Positions 52,869 through 61,684 of a stretch of 64,000 nt of DNA are shown one piece after another. The number at the start of each line of letters is the position of its first letter. The first letter of the stretch is position 1. The position numbers and the translations under genes were made by a program. Location of the stretch: assembly GCF_024648825.1 (NCBI RefSeq), contig NZ_JANBBE010000019.1:62001-126000 (forward strand), given 5' to 3'. The stretch is from Lentzea californiensis (GTDB taxonomy: Bacteria > Actinomycetota > Actinomycetes > Mycobacteriales > Pseudonocardiaceae). The notes under the pieces are model-generated. The model searched no databases and was not told where the DNA came from. It saw nothing but the letters and a program-made list of their open reading frames with translations.

Positions 52869-53444
52869 ATGCGCGTGGCCGGTCTTCTGCTCGCCGCGGG
52901 GGCCGGCCGCCGGTTCGGTTCCCCCAAGGCCCTCGTCCCGTTGCACGGCAAGCTCTTCGTGGACTCGGCCGCCGAGCTGCTCAGAGCCGCCGGCTGCGAC
53001 CCGGTCGTCGTGGTGCTCGGCGCGCAGGCGGCGGAAGTGCGGCGGCAGGCCACCCTGCAGGGCGTGACCGTCGTCGACAACCCCCACTGGGACACCGGCA
53101 TGGGGTCGTCGCTGCGCACCGGCCTGCACGCCGTCGGCAGCGCTGACGCGGTGGTCGTGCTGCCCGTGGACACCCCCGGCGTCACCGTCGAGGCGTTGCA
53201 CCGCCTCATGGCCCTCGCCGGACCGGAAGTGCTGGCCCGGGCCACCTACGACGGCGAGATCGGGCACCCGGTGCTGATCGGGTCGGACCACTTCGCGGGC
53301 GTCATGGCGTCGGCGGCGGGCGACCAGGGCGCGCGGGACTACCTCCGGTCGAACACCGTCCGCCACGTCGAGTGCGCCGACGTGGCGGACGGTGCGGACA
53401 TCGATCGGCCCGAGGACCTCGGGCGCCGTACCGGCGGAGCTTGA
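52869..53444 (+). CDS. MobA-like molybdopterin nucleotidyltransferase
   Basis: A 191-residue NTP transferase: VAGLLLAAGAGRRFGSPKAL carries the nucleotide-binding LAAGxGxRxGxxK; VVLPVDTPGVTVEALHRL has the metal-binding Asp; EIGHPVLIGSDHF and the closing DIDRPEDLGRRTGG are typical of MocA/MobA-like proteins that attach CMP or GMP to molybdopterin. Such enzymes serve xanthine-oxidase-type dehydrogenases, but none lies in the window. It follows the response regulator by 10 bases and may be cotranscribed with it for no functional reason. Confidence 0.82.
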   Translation: MRVAGLLLAAGAGRRFGSPKALVPLHGKLFVDSAAELLRAAGCDPVVVVLGAQAAEVRRQATLQGVTVVDNPHWDTGMGSSLRTGLHAVGSADAVVVLPVDTPGVTVEALHRLMALAGPEVLARATYDGEIGHPVLIGSDHFAGVMASAAGDQGARDYLRSNTVRHVECADVADGADIDRPEDLGRRTGGA

Positions 53445-53484
53445 CGCCCGAGGCACTCAGCCGTCGTGGTCGTCGACGACCCGT

Positions 53485-53667
53485 CTAGGGCCTGGCCCGG
53501 ACCGCCGCCCTGGCACATCCGACGGCGACGACGAGCAGCGCCAGCCCCACCCACACCGGCCACAGCTCGGAGTAGGTGACCGCCAGCGCGATGTTCGTGG
53601 CCGCCGCCGCCGCGAACACCGCGACCAGCACGACCCAGAAGTAGAAGTACCGCCTGATCAAACCCAC
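53485..53667 (-). CDS. Small two-helix membrane protein
   Basis: A 60-residue protein with two hydrophobic helices (FYFWVVLVAVFAAAAATNIA and PVWVGLALLVVAVGCARAAV) joined by the short loop TYSELW, and a basic N-terminus MGLIRRYF. Such mini-membrane proteins are common and of unknown role. The GTG start has only AGGGG right before it; a TTG two codons in is possible. It runs against the flanking plus-strand genes and has no partner. Confidence 0.5.
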   Translation of the reverse strand: MGLIRRYFYFWVVLVAVFAAAAATNIALAVTYSELWPVWVGLALLVVAVGCARAAVRARP

Positions 53668-53769
53668 CCCCTGTCCGTGAGCGCCGGCGCACCCCTCATC
53701 GCGCGTATCGAGGTTTGTGGTGCCCGGGTTACTGGTGAGGTCATCTGCAATCGGGTACTACTGACCGGC

Positions 53770-54510
53770 ATGACGACCGACACCGTGACCGGGTCCGACT
53801 ACGGCAATCTCGTGCGCACGCACCTCACGCGCGTCGAGCAGCACAACGCGGCCGCTCTCGACGACGTGGCCGAGCTCGTGCTGGCCGCCGTCGAGGCCGA
53901 CGGGATCCTCCTCACCGCGGGAGCGGGGCACTCGCTGGCGGCGGTCGCCGAGACCTTCTACCGGGCCGGTGGCCTGGCCTGCGTCCGCCCGGTCTACCAC
54001 CCCGAACTGCTCCCGATGCACGGCGCGATCAGCAGCACGTCGGCCGAACGGCGCTCCGGCCTCGCGGGCGAGGTCCTGCGCGAGTCGGGTCTGGCCCCGC
54101 ACGACGTGCTGTTCGTGTTCTCGACGTCGGGCGTCAACTACTACCCCGTCGAACTCGCCCAGGAGGCCGCGAACAGAGGCTGCCCGGTGGTGGGTGTCAC
54201 GTCGGTGGCCTCCAGCGCCCAGGCGCCCCGCCGCGCCGGCGCGACCCTGGCCGAGGTCTCGACCGTCGTCCTCGACAACCTGGTCCCGCCCGGCGACTCG
54301 ACCTACCCGGTGGACGCCCCGGTCACCGCGGCGATCTCCACGCTGGCCACCACGTTCCTGTGGAACCTGCTGATGGTGCGGCTGATCGACAAGGCGGCCG
54401 CGTCCGGTGTGCGGCTCCCCCTGTGGCGCAGCGCGAACGTGGAGGGTGGCGACGCCGCCAACGCCGACCTGCTCCGCCACTACCAGACCCGCATTCCGCA
54501 GCTGGGATAG
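53770..54510 (+). CDS. SIS-domain sugar-phosphate-binding protein
   Basis: A 246-residue protein with a single SIS (sugar isomerase) fold: ADGILLTAGAGHSLAAVAET, then LFVFSTSGVNYYPVELAQEA, then CPVVGVTSVASSAQAPR. The STSGxN loop is the phosphosugar-binding turn of SIS proteins. The closing TFLWNLLMVRLID block places it in the DUF2529/YhcP-like group of actinobacterial sugar isomerase domain proteins. It could isomerise or sense a phosphosugar such as N-acetylglucosamine phosphates. A TACTAC box lies 11 bases before the ATG, so the message may be nearly leaderless. Confidence 0.8.
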   Translation: MTTDTVTGSDYGNLVRTHLTRVEQHNAAALDDVAELVLAAVEADGILLTAGAGHSLAAVAETFYRAGGLACVRPVYHPELLPMHGAISSTSAERRSGLAGEVLRESGLAPHDVLFVFSTSGVNYYPVELAQEAANRGCPVVGVTSVASSAQAPRRAGATLAEVSTVVLDNLVPPGDSTYPVDAPVTAAISTLATTFLWNLLMVRLIDKAAASGVRLPLWRSANVEGGDAANADLLRHYQTRIPQLG

Positions 54511-54589
54511 GTAGAAACCCTCACAAATCCTCAGCGGCCTGCCGTTATTCTCCCACCGGGGAAGCACTTACCTGGGGGGATTCGACCAA

Positions 54590-56149
54590 GTGGACCAGAA
54601 GACTCGTAGATGGATCCTGATCGGCGGCGCGCTCGCCACGACGGCTGTGGTCGGCGTGGCGGGCACCCTGCTCTGGTCGGGCAGCAGGTCCGTGGTGGTC
54701 GCCGACGCACCGGTCAAGCCGGCGGAGACTCCGGCGCAGGTGGCCACCTCGTTCCTGACGAGGGCGTTCTCGGGCCCGGCCAGCGCGGCCGTCTTCACCG
54801 ACGCACCGGCGGCGGCGACCACGGCACTGGAAGCCAGCAAGGCGGGCATGGGCACGTCCGCGTACCAGGCCACGGTGGCGGCGTCCCCGCCGCCGGCGGC
54901 TGACGCCACGACGACCGAGCTCACCGCGTCCGTCACCTGGACGATGCCGAGCGCCGCCCTGCTGAAGTACGACGTCAAGGTCCCGATGATCCGCGCCGAC
55001 GGTGCCTGGAAGGTCCACTGGACGCCCGCGGTCGTCCACCCGCAGCTGACCGACGGCGCGTCGCTCACCTACCGCAAGGCGCTGGCGGAAGGCGCCCTGC
55101 TGGGCCGCGACGGCAAGGCGCTGACCCAGGGCACGGTCCCGGACGGCCTGTACAAGTCGATCACCGCCACCGTCGGTGACGTGAAGGGCATCGACGGCTG
55201 GGAGGTGGGCATCACCGCGGGCGGCGCGTTCACCGTGCTGGACACCAAGAAGGCGGAGGGCGGCGAGAAGATCACCGTCACCATCGACCCGGCCCGCCAG
55301 GCAGCGGCCCAGGCGGCCGTGGACGCCCTCCCGCAGGGCGCGGCGATCGTGGCGATCGAGGCCTCGACCAGCGAGATCCTGGCCGTGGCGCAGAACAAGG
55401 CGCTGGCCGGCACCAACCCGTTCGTCGGCCGCTACGCCCCCGGCTCGACGATGAAGGTCGTCACCGCGGCGGCGGTCATGAACGCGGGCCTGGTGCAGAG
55501 CGGCACCGCAGTCCCCTGCCCGGCCACCGCCACCATCGGCACCCGCAGGATCAGCAACGCGGACTTCGGCCACGACAGCCTGCCGTTCCACACGGCGTTC
55601 GCGCTGTCCTGCAACACGACGTTCGGCGACCTCGGGTCCAAACTCGACCCGAACGCCCTGCCGGACATGGCGAAGCGGTTCGGCCTGGGCGCCGACTGGG
55701 TCATCCCCGGTGCCGAGACGAACACCGGCAAGGTTCCGCCGGCCAGCGGCGACCAGCGGGTGGAGAACAGCTTCGGCCAGGGCAACGTGGTGGCCAGCCC
55801 GTTCGGCATGGCCCTGGTCGCCGCCACCGTCGTCTCGGGCAAGACCCCGAAACCGGCGCTCCTGCGTGGTAAGCCGTCCGAGCCGAACGACGTGGCGGCC
55901 GGCCCGCCCGCCGCCGTGCTGGCGCCGCTGCGCGCGATGATGCGCGAAGTGGTGACCGCCGGTACCGCGAAGCAGCTCGCCGGAATCCCCGGCCTGGCCG
56001 GGAAGACCGGCACGGCGGAGGTCGGCAGTGGCGACGCGCACGGCTGGTTCGTGGGCTACCAGAACAACGTGGCGTTCGCGGTGATCGTGGAGAAGGCGGG
56101 CTCGTCGGACAGCGCGATGAAGGCGACGGCGGCGTTCCTCAAGGGCTGA
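54590..56149 (+). CDS. Penicillin-binding transpeptidase with NTF2-like N-terminal domain
   Basis: A 519-residue class B-type PBP. A membrane helix (WILIGGALATTAVVGVAGTLL) leads to an NTF2/MecA_N-like domain (about 45-150) and a transpeptidase domain with Ser286 and Lys289 in YAPGSTMKVV, SCN in FALSCNTTF and KTG in LAGKTGTAEV. MecA_N-type domains are found in PBPs with low beta-lactam affinity and in actinomycete PBPs next to resistance or division genes. No beta-lactamase is near. The GTG start has GGGGGG ten bases upstream. Its last 11 bases overlap the convergent response regulator. Confidence 0.88.
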   Translation: MDQKTRRWILIGGALATTAVVGVAGTLLWSGSRSVVVADAPVKPAETPAQVATSFLTRAFSGPASAAVFTDAPAAATTALEASKAGMGTSAYQATVAASPPPAADATTTELTASVTWTMPSAALLKYDVKVPMIRADGAWKVHWTPAVVHPQLTDGASLTYRKALAEGALLGRDGKALTQGTVPDGLYKSITATVGDVKGIDGWEVGITAGGAFTVLDTKKAEGGEKITVTIDPARQAAAQAAVDALPQGAAIVAIEASTSEILAVAQNKALAGTNPFVGRYAPGSTMKVVTAAAVMNAGLVQSGTAVPCPATATIGTRRISNADFGHDSLPFHTAFALSCNTTFGDLGSKLDPNALPDMAKRFGLGADWVIPGAETNTGKVPPASGDQRVENSFGQGNVVASPFGMALVAATVVSGKTPKPALLRGKPSEPNDVAAGPPAAVLAPLRAMMREVVTAGTAKQLAGIPGLAGKTGTAEVGSGDAHGWFVGYQNNVAFAVIVEKAGSSDSAMKATAAFLKG

Positions 56150-56774
56150 ACCGCTGTTCGCGCGGGACGAGCAGCCCGCGGTGGAACGCCTCGGTGACGG
56201 CGGCCGCCCGGTCGCCCACCTCCAGCTTGGCGTAGATGTTGAGCAGGTGTGACTTGACGGTGGCCTCGGTGATGAAGAGTCCCTTGGCCACGTCGCGGTT
56301 CGTCGCCCCGCCGGCGACGAACCGCAGCACCTCCAGCTCGCGCGGGCTGAGCACCTCCGCGGCGGCACTGCGCACCCGTCTCATCAGCAACGCGGCCGCG
56401 GCCGGGGCGAGCACGGCCTCGCCCCGCGCGGTGGCCCGGACCGCGCGCACGAGTTCGTCGCGCGGAGCGTCCTTGAGCAGATAACCCGTGGCTCCTGCCT
56501 CGACCGCCGCCACCACGTCGCTGTCGTTGTCGTACGTGGTCAGCACCAGCACGTGCGCGACGCCCGCGAGCTCCCTGGTCGCGGTGAGGCCGTCCGTGCC
56601 CGGCATGCGCAGGTCCATCAGCACGACGTCGGGCCGCAGCGCCTTGGCGAGCCGCACCGCCTCGGCTCCGTCGCCCGCCTCGCCGACCACCTCGAAACCG
56701 GGGTCCTGGGCGAACATGCTCGTGAGCCCGTCCCTGACCACCGGGTGGTCGTCGACGACCAGCACCTTGATCAC
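56139..56774 (-). CDS. NarL/LuxR-type response regulator
   Basis: A 211-residue regulator. The receiver domain has VVDDHPVVRDGL, phosphorylated Asp54 in VVLMDLRMPGTDGL, LVLTTYD and the Lys in YLLKDAPRD. The C-terminal GerE HTH is LSPRELEVLRFVAGGATNRD, then VAKGLFITEATVKSHLLNIY. It is the partner of the kinase at 56771: the starts and stops overlap by 4 bases. The pair resembles NarL/LiaR-type systems of actinomycetes. Targets are unknown; the convergent PBP gene is the nearest candidate. Confidence 0.93.
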   Translation of the reverse strand: MIKVLVVDDHPVVRDGLTSMFAQDPGFEVVGEAGDGAEAVRLAKALRPDVVLMDLRMPGTDGLTATRELAGVAHVLVLTTYDNDSDVVAAVEAGATGYLLKDAPRDELVRAVRATARGEAVLAPAAAALLMRRVRSAAAEVLSPRELEVLRFVAGGATNRDVAKGLFITEATVKSHLLNIYAKLEVGDRAAAVTEAFHRGLLVPREQRFSP

Positions 56775-57919
56775 GCTCTCGCCTCCAGTGGCACGCGGGC
56801 TGAGACCCCCGTGCCCGCACCGGGTTCGGACTCGACCTGCACGGTGCCCGCCAGGCCTTCGATCCGCTGCCTCATCGCCTCGAGCCCGAACCCTCCCGGC
56901 CGGACGTCACCGAACCCGCGGCCGTCGTCGCGCACGTCCAGCGCCACCTCGGCCTCCAGGTACGACAACGTGACGCCGACCCGGCTGGCCCGCGCATGCC
57001 TCGCCACGTTCGCCAGCGCCTCCTGCGCCGCCCGCAGCAGCGCGAACTCGGCCTCCGGCGCGATCAGCCGCGCGTCACCCGTGGTCGTGACCTCGACCGG
57101 GATCCCGTGCAGCGCCGACCACTTCCCGGCGACGCCGGTGAGCGCCTCGGTCAACCGGGCCGTGCGCAGCGGTTCGGGACGCAGTGCCGAGACGGACCGT
57201 CTCGTCTCGTCGAGGCTTTCCCTGGCCAGCTCGGTGGCGGCGGCGACGTGCCGGGCCCACGTCCTGTCGTCGGCCGCGCGGAGCTGGCTGATGATGCCGG
57301 TCAGCCCCTGGGCGAGCGTGTCGTGGATCTCCCGAGCCATCCGCTGCCGTTCGTCACGCACCCCGGCCTCACGGGCCTGCACGACCAGTTGCTCGTGCAG
57401 CGTGGCGTTGTCCGCCAACGACTCCGCGAGCCGGCGGTTCGCCTCACGTGCCTGGGCGAGCGCCTGCTCCCGCTCCGCCTCCTGCTGTTCGGCCTTCCGC
57501 GCCACGAACGCGTACGCGCACATGGGCACGGCGTTGCCGGCGATGACGGCGAGCCAGATGGCGACGCCACCAGCGGTCGACTTGTCGACCCCGTACGCCT
57601 GGGCCGTGCCCGCCACCACCGCGACCGCCGCCACACCGGCCGGTTGCCACGGAAAAGCGATCGTCCGGAAGGTGTAGAAGTACGGCACCGGCGTGAGGAA
57701 CCCGAACAACGGGTTGAGCACCACCAGCGCTCCCGTGAGCGCGGTCAGCCCCACGGCGACCACCCACGGCCTGATCCGCAGCGTGGTCCCGGCCGCCAGC
57801 CAGGCCGCCACGACCACGCACAGCACGAGTTCGGCGAGCACCGGCCGTTGGTCGAGCGTGGTGGCTAGGGCCAGCAACGCCAGCAGGACGTGCGGCCACC
57901 GTGCCACGGGAATGCTCAT
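56771..57919 (-). CDS. NarL-partner sensor histidine kinase
   Basis: A 382-residue membrane kinase. Four to five N-terminal helices span residues 8-135 (LLALLALATTLDQ, AELVLCVVVAAWLAAG, VVAVGLTALTGALVVL, then VAAVAVVAGTAQA and VAIWLAVIAGNAVPM). A coiled-coil linker follows (QQEAEREQALAQAREANRRL), then HisKA_3 with the phosphorylated His in RMAREIHDTLAQGLTGI and HATPase with DDGRGFGDVRPGGFGLEAMR. It has no large periplasmic domain, so it probably senses within the membrane. It overlaps the regulator start by 4 bases. Confidence 0.92.
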   Translation of the reverse strand: MSIPVARWPHVLLALLALATTLDQRPVLAELVLCVVVAAWLAAGTTLRIRPWVVAVGLTALTGALVVLNPLFGFLTPVPYFYTFRTIAFPWQPAGVAAVAVVAGTAQAYGVDKSTAGGVAIWLAVIAGNAVPMCAYAFVARKAEQQEAEREQALAQAREANRRLAESLADNATLHEQLVVQAREAGVRDERQRMAREIHDTLAQGLTGIISQLRAADDRTWARHVAAATELARESLDETRRSVSALRPEPLRTARLTEALTGVAGKWSALHGIPVEVTTTGDARLIAPEAEFALLRAAQEALANVARHARASRVGVTLSYLEAEVALDVRDDGRGFGDVRPGGFGLEAMRQRIEGLAGTVQVESEPGAGTGVSARVPLEARA

Positions 57920-57946
57920 CCGCGTCCTTCCCCCTGGTTCGGGAGC

Positions 57947-59542
57947 CTAGCCAGGTTCGATCGCTAGTGAGTGAGTGAACACATTGCGCGGATCCCAGCG
58001 GGCCTTGATCCGTTGCAGGCGCGGGTAGTTGTCCTTGTAGTAGAGGCGCTGCGCGGACACGCCAGAGGTGTTCCACGCCGGGTCCGCCAGGTCGGCGTCG
58101 GCGTAGTTGATGTAGGAGCCGTCGTTGACGTCGTTCGGCACGGGCACGCCACCGGTGTCGGCGTACACGTCGCGGTAGAGCTCGCGCACCCAGGCGAGGT
58201 TGGCCGCGTCTTCGTGTTCCTCGATCCAGACGGACTGGTAGACCGCCTTCATCACCACGTCCCGTTGCGCGATCGCGGTGTCCTGCGGCTTCACCGCGTT
58301 GGCCTGGCCGCCGTACCCGATCAGCAACACGCTCCCCGCCCCGCCGCTCGGGCTGGTGAGGTTGCGCCACAAGGCGTTCAGCTGCTTCGGGGCGAACGAC
58401 CGGCGCAGGTAGGCGGCCTTGATCTTGTACCGCCGGGTGAGCACGTCGCCCGGCTCACCGGTGCCCGGCCACGTCATCCGGTGCAGCCACGGCATCGTCT
58501 TGCGCAGGTCGTACACCGGCGTGAGCCCGAGACCTGCCGACACGGCGCCCACGAACTCCGTCACCATCGCGTCGACGCCCGGCAGGTCCGCATCGGCCTG
58601 CACCGCGAGCATCGCCACTCCGCCGGCCTGGTGCTTGACCTCGAGGATCCCGTACAACCCGGCCTGCGGCGCACCCGGCGCGCTGTTGCGCTCGTGCCAC
58701 GTGCCGAAGTTGCGCAGCAATCCGCTCAGCTTCTCCTCGGTGAGCTGCCCCCAGTCCCAGAAGACCACGTGCTGCACCATGTTCCGCGGCACCGGCGGCA
58801 ACAACCGTTCGCCGGCGTCCGGCGACCGCAACCAGTACTTGGTGACCACACCGAAGTTGCCGCCACCTCCCCCGGTGTGCGCCCACCACAACTCCCGGTG
58901 GGGATCCCCCGGCTCCCGCGTCGCGACCACCACGCGCGCCCGGCCGTCCTTGCCGACCACGACGACCTCGACGCCGTAGAGGTGATCCACCACGGCCCCG
59001 TACCGGCGCGACAACGGCCCGTACCCACCACCCGCGATGTGCCCACCGGCTCCCACCTCCGGACACCCACCGCCAGGGATCGTGACACCCCACCCCGCGC
59101 ACAACGTCCGGTACACCTGCCCGAGCGTCGCCCCCGGCTGCACCGAGAACGCGTTGCGCCGCGCGTCGTACCCGACGTCGTTCATCCCCGAGAGGTCGAG
59201 CAACGTCCGGACCTCCGGCGCGGCCGTGAGGTTCTCGAAGCAGTGCCCACCACTGCGCACCGCGATCCGCCGCCCGGCCCGCACCGCCTCGTCCACCGCA
59301 CGGACCACCTGGTCGGCCGAGGTCGCCACCCGAATCTCGTCGGGCTGCCCGGCGAACCGGAAGTTGTTGCCCCGCAGAAGGTTTTCGTACCGCACATCGC
59401 CCGGCGCGATCCGCACGGCACCGCCCTGCGCAGCCGGACCGGCCGCCGCCACCGCCCGGCCCTGTCCCATCAGACCACCCGCCGCCACCGCACCGGCTAT
59501 CAGCGCTCGCCGGCTCACATGCCCGCCCCCGGAGTTGCTCAT
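57947..59542 (-). CDS. Tat-exported BBE-type FAD oxidase with bicovalent flavin
   Basis: A 531-residue berberine-bridge-enzyme-like oxidase. A twin-arginine signal peptide (SRRALIAGAVAAGG) precedes the PCMH FAD domain. The two residues that in BBE proteins bond to the flavin are both present: His100 in AVRSGGHCFEN and Cys160 in PGGGCPEVGAGGHIAGGG. The BBE C-terminal block is NYADADLADPAWNTSG, then YYKDNYPRLQRIKARWDPRN. Such enzymes oxidise alcohols or close rings on natural products and sugars using O2. The ATG at 59542 has AAGGGA upstream; longer starts would disrupt the Tat signal. Confidence 0.9.
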   Translation of the reverse strand: MSNSGGGHVSRRALIAGAVAAGGLMGQGRAVAAAGPAAQGGAVRIAPGDVRYENLLRGNNFRFAGQPDEIRVATSADQVVRAVDEAVRAGRRIAVRSGGHCFENLTAAPEVRTLLDLSGMNDVGYDARRNAFSVQPGATLGQVYRTLCAGWGVTIPGGGCPEVGAGGHIAGGGYGPLSRRYGAVVDHLYGVEVVVVGKDGRARVVVATREPGDPHRELWWAHTGGGGGNFGVVTKYWLRSPDAGERLLPPVPRNMVQHVVFWDWGQLTEEKLSGLLRNFGTWHERNSAPGAPQAGLYGILEVKHQAGGVAMLAVQADADLPGVDAMVTEFVGAVSAGLGLTPVYDLRKTMPWLHRMTWPGTGEPGDVLTRRYKIKAAYLRRSFAPKQLNALWRNLTSPSGGAGSVLLIGYGGQANAVKPQDTAIAQRDVVMKAVYQSVWIEEHEDAANLAWVRELYRDVYADTGGVPVPNDVNDGSYINYADADLADPAWNTSGVSAQRLYYKDNYPRLQRIKARWDPRNVFTHSLAIEPG

Positions 59543-59632
59543 CCCGATCCCTTCCGCCTTGGTGGTTCTCACCGTGGCGGAACGGGATCTCCGGGACATC
59601 AGCCGATCACCCGGTCGGGAGGATGAGCCGCG

Positions 59633-59669
59633 ACCCAGCCGATCGGCTGGGTGGGCTCACCGCCCACCC
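59633..59669 (-). terminator. Two overlapping hairpins after the ABC exporter
   Basis: A 20-bp perfect palindrome (ACCCAGCCGATCGGCTGGGT at 59633-59652) overlaps an 8-bp hairpin (GGGTGGGC / GCCCACCC, 59649-59669) by four bases, so only one can form at a time. They lie between the ABC-transporter stop and the BBE start on the same strand. Confidence 0.6.
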
Positions 59670-59704
59670 GGCCGTCCGCGCTCCTCTGGCGACCGGCCGC
59701 GGGG

Positions 59705-61594
59705 TCAGTTCGTCTGCGACACCTCGACGCGTTCGCTGAACTTCGGCGTCGGCAGCACGCCGACCACCGGGGGCTCGGCGAACTGGGTGTTGTAGAGGTC
59801 GGCGTAGCGGCCCTCGGCCGTCATCAACTCGGTGTGCGTGCCCCGTTCGACGATGTCGCCGTGCTCCAGCACCAGGATCTGGTCAGCCGCGCGGATCGTC
59901 GAGAGGCGGTGGGCGATCACCAGCGACGTGCGGCCGTGCAGCGCCTCGGTCAGCGCCTCCTGGACGGCGGCCTCGGACTCCGAGTCCAGGTGTGCGGTGG
60001 CCTCGTCCAGGATCACCACGCGCGGCTTGGCGAGCAGCAGGCGGGCGATGGTGAGGCGTTGACGTTCGCCGCCGGACAGGCGGTAGCCGCGTTCGCCGAC
60101 CACTGTGTCGAGCTGGTCCGGCAGCGAGGCCACCAGGTCGAGCAGGCGGGCCCTGCGCAGCGAGTCCCACAGGTCGTCGTCGGTGGCGCCGGGTGAGGCG
60201 TACTCCAGGTTGGCGCGGATGGTGTCGTGGAAGAGGTGCCCGTCCTGGGTGACCACGCCGACGGACGCGCGCAGCGCCTCGAAGGTCAGGTCTCGGACGT
60301 CCACTCCGGACAGACGAACGGAGCCCGAGTCGACGTCGTAGAGCCGGGGCACGAGGGACGCGAGGGTGGACTTGCCCGCGCCGGACGAGCCGACCAGGGC
60401 TACCAGCTGACCGGCCTCCGCCTTGAAGCTGATGCCGTGCAACACTTCCTCACCGCCGCGGGTGTCCAAAGTGGCCACGGACTCCAGCGAGGCCAGCGAC
60501 ACCTTGTCCGCCGACGGGTACGCGAAGCGCACGTCCTCGAACTCGACCGACACCGGGCCGTCGGGCACCGGGCGGGCGTCCGGCTTCTCCTTGATCATCG
60601 GGTCGAGGTCGAGCACCTCGAAGACTCGCTCGAACGACACCAGCGCCGTCATCAGGTCGACACGCGCGTTCGCGAGGGCCGTCAGCGGGGCGTACAGGCG
60701 GGTCAGCAGCAGCGCGAGCGACACCACGGCGCCGGCCGCCAGGTGCCCGGTCAGCGCGAGGTAGCCACCCAGGCCGTAGACGAGCGCCTGCGCCAGCGCC
60801 GACACCAGCGTCAGGCCCGTCATGAACCAGCGGGTGGCCATCGCGGTCCGGATGCCGATGTCGCGGACCTGCGCGGCCTTCTCGGAGAACTCCTCCTCCT
60901 CGCGGGCCGGACGGCCGAACAGCTTCACCAGCGTCGCGCCGGGCGCCGAGAAGCGCTCCGTCGACTGGGTGACCATCGAGGCGTTCAGGGTGGACGCCTC
61001 GCGCTGCATGTCCGCCATGCGGCGGCCCATCCGCTTGGCGGGCAGCACGAACACCGGCAGCAGCACCAGCGCCAAGGCGGTGACCTGCCACGACAGCGTG
61101 AACATGACGGCCAGCGACAGCACCAGCTGGATGATGTTCGTGACGAAGCCGGACAGCGTCGAGGTGAACGCGCGCTGGGCGCCGATCACGTCGTTGTTCA
61201 GGCGTGAGACCAGCGCACCGGTGCGGGTGCGCGTGAAGAACGCGACGGGCATCTTCTGCACGTGGCCGAACACGGCACGACGCAGGTCGTAGATCAGGCC
61301 CTCACCGATGCGCGTCGACTGCCAGCGCTCGACCAGGCCCAAGCCCGCGTCGACGATGGCGATCAGCGCGATCGCCACGGCCAGCCACACGACCACGGAC
61401 GGCACGGAGCCGCGGACGATCGCGTCGACCACGCGGCCGGCCAGCAACGGCGTCGACACCGCGAGAACCGACGAGACGACCGTCAGCAGCAGGAACACCA
61501 GCAGCTTCGCCCGGTGCGGCCGGGCGAAGGCCAGAACGCGGCGGAACGTGCCCCGGCGCACCTTCGAAGGCGCGTCCGAGGCCGCTCCCATCAT
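59705..61594 (-). CDS. ABC exporter, half-transporter (MDR type)
   Basis: A 629-residue protein with six membrane helices (residues 20-300) fused to an ATPase. Walker A is LVALVGSSGAGKSTLAS, the signature is RLSGGERQRLTIAR, Walker B is RVVILDEATAHLDSESE and the H-loop is LVIAHRLSTI. As a type IV half-transporter it would dimerise to export lipids, peptides or drugs. MATLV and the EEFSEKAAQV coupling helix are typical of actinobacterial MDR half-transporters, which often work in pairs; no second gene is near. The ATG at 61594 is followed by another in-frame ATG. Confidence 0.88.
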   Translation of the reverse strand: MMGAASDAPSKVRRGTFRRVLAFARPHRAKLLVFLLLTVVSSVLAVSTPLLAGRVVDAIVRGSVPSVVVWLAVAIALIAIVDAGLGLVERWQSTRIGEGLIYDLRRAVFGHVQKMPVAFFTRTRTGALVSRLNNDVIGAQRAFTSTLSGFVTNIIQLVLSLAVMFTLSWQVTALALVLLPVFVLPAKRMGRRMADMQREASTLNASMVTQSTERFSAPGATLVKLFGRPAREEEEFSEKAAQVRDIGIRTAMATRWFMTGLTLVSALAQALVYGLGGYLALTGHLAAGAVVSLALLLTRLYAPLTALANARVDLMTALVSFERVFEVLDLDPMIKEKPDARPVPDGPVSVEFEDVRFAYPSADKVSLASLESVATLDTRGGEEVLHGISFKAEAGQLVALVGSSGAGKSTLASLVPRLYDVDSGSVRLSGVDVRDLTFEALRASVGVVTQDGHLFHDTIRANLEYASPGATDDDLWDSLRRARLLDLVASLPDQLDTVVGERGYRLSGGERQRLTIARLLLAKPRVVILDEATAHLDSESEAAVQEALTEALHGRTSLVIAHRLSTIRAADQILVLEHGDIVERGTHTELMTAEGRYADLYNTQFAEPPVVGVLPTPKFSERVEVSQTN

Positions 61595-61684
61595 GAATCG
61601 CCAAGAGCTGTATCCGTCCACGCTGTCTAGAACAGCACAGCGGTCTGACAATTCCTTCGCGGACCGCTACAGCGGCGGAAAGGT

